The notes below the pieces were generated by a model. It was not told the DNA's origin, made no database searches, and saw only the letters and a list, made by a program, of their open reading frames with translations. The translations under genes and the position numbers were made by a program. Shown here piece by piece: positions 6,174 through 8,242 of a stretch of DNA of 8,242 nucleotides. The DNA is from JBBIRM01 sp037441765 (lineage in GTDB: Bacteria; Desulfobacterota; BSN033; UBA1163). Each line of letters begins with the position of its first letter. Within the stretch, counting starts at the first letter, position 1. The stretch covers positions 1 to 8,242 of the forward strand of contig JBBIRM010000129.1 in assembly GCA_037441765.1 (NCBI GenBank), given 5' to 3'.

Positions 6174-7055
6174 ATGGTTGAATTCGGAAAAAAGGTAGAT
6201 GGTTTTAGGTTTCTTCCGCCAGGGCTCAGGGCATGGGTTAAGAGTTTTATCCCTGATGAGGATTTTAAGGGGGCCATTCCATGGACCCCAATGTCAAAAC
6301 CTTTACACCAAATTACACTTGCTCTTATAACCAGTGCTGGGATAAGTCTCAAATCTGATAAACCCTTTGATATGGAGAGAGAAAAGAGGGAGCCTCTATG
6401 GGGTGACCGCACCTATAGAAAAATCCCCAGAGGGACAACCGAAAAGGATATCGATGTTAATCACCTTCATATCAATACAAACTGGATCAAGAAGGATATA
6501 AATGTGATGCTTCCTATCCAACGAATGGAGGAATTTGAAAAGGAGGGAGTTATTGGACGGCTCGCTCCTACTGCCTTTTCTTTTTATGGATTTCAATGGC
6601 AGAATTTAGATTTTTTAAAAGAGTCAATCGAACCCATCTCTGTTTTGATGAAGGAGGAAGGGGTTGAGGCAATCCTTCTTACTCCTGCCTGACCCTTCTG
6701 CTGTCAGTCCGTTGGACTGGCTGCGAGATTCCTTGAGGAAAGAGGATTCTCCACTATGGTTTTAAGCCCCACCTGGGAATTTCATCGAGCTGTTGGAATA
6801 CCTCGGACATCAGCCATTGAGTATCCTTATGGGAGACCTGTAGGTCAAGCAGGAGATCGTGATGGGCAGAGAAAAGTCCTCTTAGAAGCCCTTTCATTCT
6901 TTGAAAGGGCAAAGGGACCAGGAGAGGTTTATCATCTCCCTTTCATATGGCCTGAAGATCCTAAAAAGACCGATTGGCAACCCCCTGAGATGTCTCCACT
7001 GATCAAGTATTATCTCGAGGATATTAAGAAGGCCCGCCAGGCCCATAGTTCTTGA
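6174..7055 (+). CDS. GrdB/PrdB-like selenoprotein with in-frame UGA (Sec173)
   Basis: I read 6174-7055 as one gene of 293 codons, with UGA at 6690-6692 encoding selenocysteine at residue 173. The parts before and after the UGA are in the same frame and together look like the glycine/sarcosine/betaine/D-proline reductase selenoprotein B family. Recognisable segments are PWTPMSKPLHQITLALITSA (35-54), a PFD (64-66), YRKIP (81-85), HLHIN (97-101), KKDINVMLPIQRMEEFEKEGVIG (106-128), FSFYGFQ (135-141) and EGVEAILLTPA (162-172). After U173 come PFCCQSVGLAARFLEERG, then PRTSAIEYPYGRPVGQ and DRDGQRKVLLEAL. The U-x-x-C pair (U173, C176) looks like a redox site, and Cys-containing homologues are expected at this position. 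Start: ATG at 6174 behind AAGGGGGAG. No signal peptide or membrane segment is seen. Genuine GrdB and PrdB work in reductase complexes with other subunits that are absent here, so this is likely a stand-alone relative of unknown substrate. A nonsense pseudogene is the alternative, made unlikely by the hairpin and the absence of other damage. Confidence 0.85.
6690..6724 (+). promoter_or_regulatory. Bacterial SECIS element: Sec UGA and downstream hairpin
   Basis: UGA at 6690-6692 is followed by a stem-loop inside the coding sequence. CAGTCC (6705-6710) pairs perfectly with GGACTG (6714-6719) around the loop GTT (6711-6713). The stem continues downward by a T-G wobble (6704/6720), G-C (6703/6721), a T-T mismatch (6702/6722), C-G (6701/6723) and G-C (6700/6724). 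The loop begins 18 bases after the UGA, with a G as its first base and U second. This agrees with the known bacterial SECIS rule of a short apical loop with an early G about 16-37 bases after the UGA, recognised by SelB. In E. coli fdhF the loop GU is at nearly the same distance. Confidence 0.8.
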
Positions 7056-7198
7056 AGTATATTTTTTAGGACAAACACTTCCATCATGATTTACCAATAG
7101 CAAACTTTTAAAGGGGAGAAGATCAATGGATAAGTAAAGAAAGATTGGCCTGTCCTGAATCTCATAAATTTGTTCGGTCAATGTCAAGAATTGAGGCC
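7056..7198. other. Intergenic stretch with an orphan Shine-Dalgarno/ATG
   Basis: This stretch after the selenoprotein stop holds no convincing gene or terminator. AAGGGGAG at 7111-7118 followed by ATG at 7126 looks like a translation start, but the frame stops after three codons (ATG GAT AAG TAA). The +1 frame stays open from 7112 across the element boundary to 7280 with an unrecognised product (segment ERLACPESHKF). It may be the remains of a gene cut by the element at 7199, or a chance start site. Confidence 0.35.
7194..7198. repeat. Possible target-site duplication, left copy (AGGCC)
   Basis: AGGCC lies directly outside the left end of the 7199-7422 element and is repeated exactly outside its right end at 7423-7427. 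Five-base identity at both exact borders supports insertion with a 5-bp duplication, but the length is short enough for chance. Confidence 0.45.
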
Positions 7199-7422
7199 GG
7201 GATCTCTGAAAAAGTATCTAAAACGAATTTTATAGACTGTGGAGGTGGGGTGGAAAAGCCTTCGAGCAGATACCTTTAACAGTTTGGCACTATTGATTAA
7301 CTAACTGAAAATGTTTGTCTTTCTCTTAAACGATTGTTAGCAAATTAACTTCTCAATGCCCGGCATTCGAAGGGCTTGGAACCCTACCTCCCCAGTCTTT
7401 CTATGACTTTTTCAGAACTCTC
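7199..7422. mobile_element. 224-bp MITE-like palindromic element without coding capacity
   Basis: The element is bounded by long imperfect inverted repeats. The left arm is 7199-7265 and the right arm 7367-7422. Matching blocks, in order from the outside, are TCTGAAAAAGT, GACTG[TG]GGAGGT[GA]GGGT and GCC(C)TTCGA. The right arm is about 11 bases shorter because it lacks the internal near-palindrome TAAAACGAATTTTA of the left arm. The roughly 100-base centre (7266-7366) is AT-rich and has no gene. The flanks carry AGGCC on both sides (7194-7198, 7423-7427). The arm found at 1-54 shows that the unit is repeated. It resembles non-autonomous miniature inverted-repeat transposable elements. An alternative is a large REP- or BIME-like structured repeat. 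No transposase is nearby. Confidence 0.7.
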
Positions 7423-7427
7423 AGGCC
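7423..7427. repeat. Possible target-site duplication, right copy (AGGCC)
   Basis: This is an exact copy of 7194-7198, placed immediately outside the right end of the inverted-repeat element. Confidence 0.45.
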
Positions 7428-7456
7428 TCTAATATGAAAGGAGGATTGGACCAGAG

Positions 7457-8242
7457 ATGGAAAAAATCATCTATTCATCAGCAGTAGCCTTAGCAAAGGC
7501 CATTAGAAATAAAGAGGTCTCTTCAGTAGAGGTCGTTAACACCTACCTTGAGAGAATCGAAGAGGTCAATCCATTGCTTAATGCGGTTGTACAGCTTGAT
7601 GCCGATGGGGCCCTCGCTCAGGCTCGGAGTGCAGATAGGGCACTGGAACGAGGCCAAATAATAGGTCCTCTTCATGGGGTTCCGATGACGGTCAAGGATA
7701 GTATCGAGGTAGCAGGGCTCATCTGCACAGGAGGGACCATGGGGAGGGCAAATTTTATTCCCCTGCAGGATGCTACGGTGATGGCAAGACTCCGTTCTGC
7801 AGGGGCCATCTTGCTTGGGAAAACGAATCTTCCTGAATTGAGCCTTGCTTATGAAACGGATAATCTGATCTATGGGAGGACAAATAATCCCTATGACCTC
7901 TCTCGAACACCAGGAGGAAGTAGCGGTGGAGAGGCAGCAATAATTGCAGTTGGAGGCTCACCCTTTGGCCTCGGGGCGGATATGGCAGGAAGTATCAGGG
8001 TTCCTGCACATTTTTGTGGGATCGCAGGCATTAAGCCAACCACAAATCTAGTACCCAGAACAGGCCATTTTCCTCCTTTAAGGGGGATTTTGAGCCAACT
8101 CTGGCAGATTGGCCCAATGGCACGTTTTGTGGAAGATCTTATCCTGATATTACCGATCATCGCTGGGGTGGATTGGTGTGATCCAAGTATTGTACCGATG
8201 CCCTGGAACGATCCCCATGCTGTCAATCTCAAAAATCTACGA
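7457..8242 (+). CDS. Amidase-signature family hydrolase, N-terminal 262 residues, runs off the window
   Basis: The frame is open from ATG 7457 to the window edge with no stop, so only the N-terminal part is seen. These enzymes hydrolyse C-N amide bonds through a Ser-cisSer-Lys triad, and all three residues are present: K80 in HGVPMTVKD, S155 in PGGSSGGE, and nucleophile S179 in GADMAGSIRVPA, with the exact 24-residue spacing of S155 to S179. The GGSPFGLGAD and HFCGIAGIKPT segments complete the signature. The GGSPxGLG wording is closer to fatty-acid-amide-hydrolase-like members than to GatA, where GSDTGGSIR is usual, and here the second position pattern is GADMAGS. No GatC or GatB partner is visible. 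AAAGGAGG (7437-7444) is 12 bases before the start. The ribosome-binding site begins 15 bases after the MITE-like element ends, so the element may sit in its promoter region. Substrate is unknown. Confidence 0.9.
   Translation, partial: MEKIIYSSAVALAKAIRNKEVSSVEVVNTYLERIEEVNPLLNAVVQLDADGALAQARSADRALERGQIIGPLHGVPMTVKDSIEVAGLICTGGTMGRANFIPLQDATVMARLRSAGAILLGKTNLPELSLAYETDNLIYGRTNNPYDLSRTPGGSSGGEAAIIAVGGSPFGLGADMAGSIRVPAHFCGIAGIKPTTNLVPRTGHFPPLRGILSQLWQIGPMARFVEDLILILPIIAGVDWCDPSIVPMPWNDPHAVNLKNLR

Noticed and set aside
6174..7055. Nonsense-mutated pseudogene or two separate genes
   Set aside because: There is only one stop, it is UGA and not UAA or UAG, no frameshift is present, family-like sequence continues without a gap, and a SECIS-like hairpin follows in register. 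A second gene starting at ATG 6756 has no ribosome-binding site and would begin in mid-domain.
6894..7187. Minus-strand reading frame opposite the end of the selenoprotein gene
   Set aside because: It has no recognisable domain or ribosome-binding site and is antisense to the family-supported coding sequence.
7199..7422. CRISPR-like or attachment-site array
   Set aside because: The repeated blocks are inverted and occur as one pair with a single centre, with no regularly spaced direct repeats, cas genes, integrase or tRNA nearby.
7773..8232. Minus-strand reading frames opposite the amidase
   Set aside because: They are shadows of a well-supported amidase-signature gene on the plus strand and have low-complexity, unrecognised products.

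Overview
The window reads as chromosomal DNA of an anaerobic or microaerophilic bacterium of moderate to low GC. The tmk-holB-ricT-metG-dciA order, the DciA-type helicase-loader gene, a RicT protein with its full cysteine set and a UGA-decoding redox protein together resemble Desulfobacterota (Deltaproteobacteria) or neighbouring phyla. That placement is an inference; no rRNA or other lineage marker is present.

Layout. Positions 1-54 are one end of an interspersed repeat that continues off the left edge. A class I SAM-dependent methyltransferase (73-720, +) follows directly and converges on a minus-strand block read from right to left: radC (DNA repair/JAMM protein), tmk (thymidylate kinase), holB (DNA polymerase III delta prime), ricT (PSP1 family), metG (methionyl-tRNA synthetase) and a dciA-like DUF721 gene. 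A good sigma70-type promoter for the tmk-to-dciA genes overlaps the radC stop codon. Short degenerate palindromic repeats lie in the tmk/holB and metG/dciA gaps. The block is housekeeping: nucleotide supply, clamp loading, helicase loading, tRNA charging and a cell-physiology regulator.

The most interesting region is the divergent plus-strand part from 6174 onward. What looks like two consecutive frames (6174-6692 and 6693-7055) is one 293-codon gene of the glycine/sarcosine/betaine/D-proline reductase subunit B (GrdB/PrdB-like) family. It is interrupted by an in-frame UGA at 6690-6692. The UGA sits in a U-P-F-C-C redox-like motif and is followed at once by a hairpin with a GUU apical loop 18 nt after the UGA, matching the bacterial SECIS consensus. 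I read it as a selenoprotein with Sec173. The true stop is also UGA.

Downstream is a 224-bp palindromic MITE-like element (7199-7422) with long imperfect terminal inverted repeats and a possible 5-bp target duplication (AGGCC). The repeat at 1-54 is the end of a second copy, in inverted orientation. The window ends inside an amidase-signature enzyme (7457 to the edge) with an intact Ser-Ser-Lys triad and FAAH-like motif spacing. No rRNA, tRNA, CRISPR array or transposase gene was seen.
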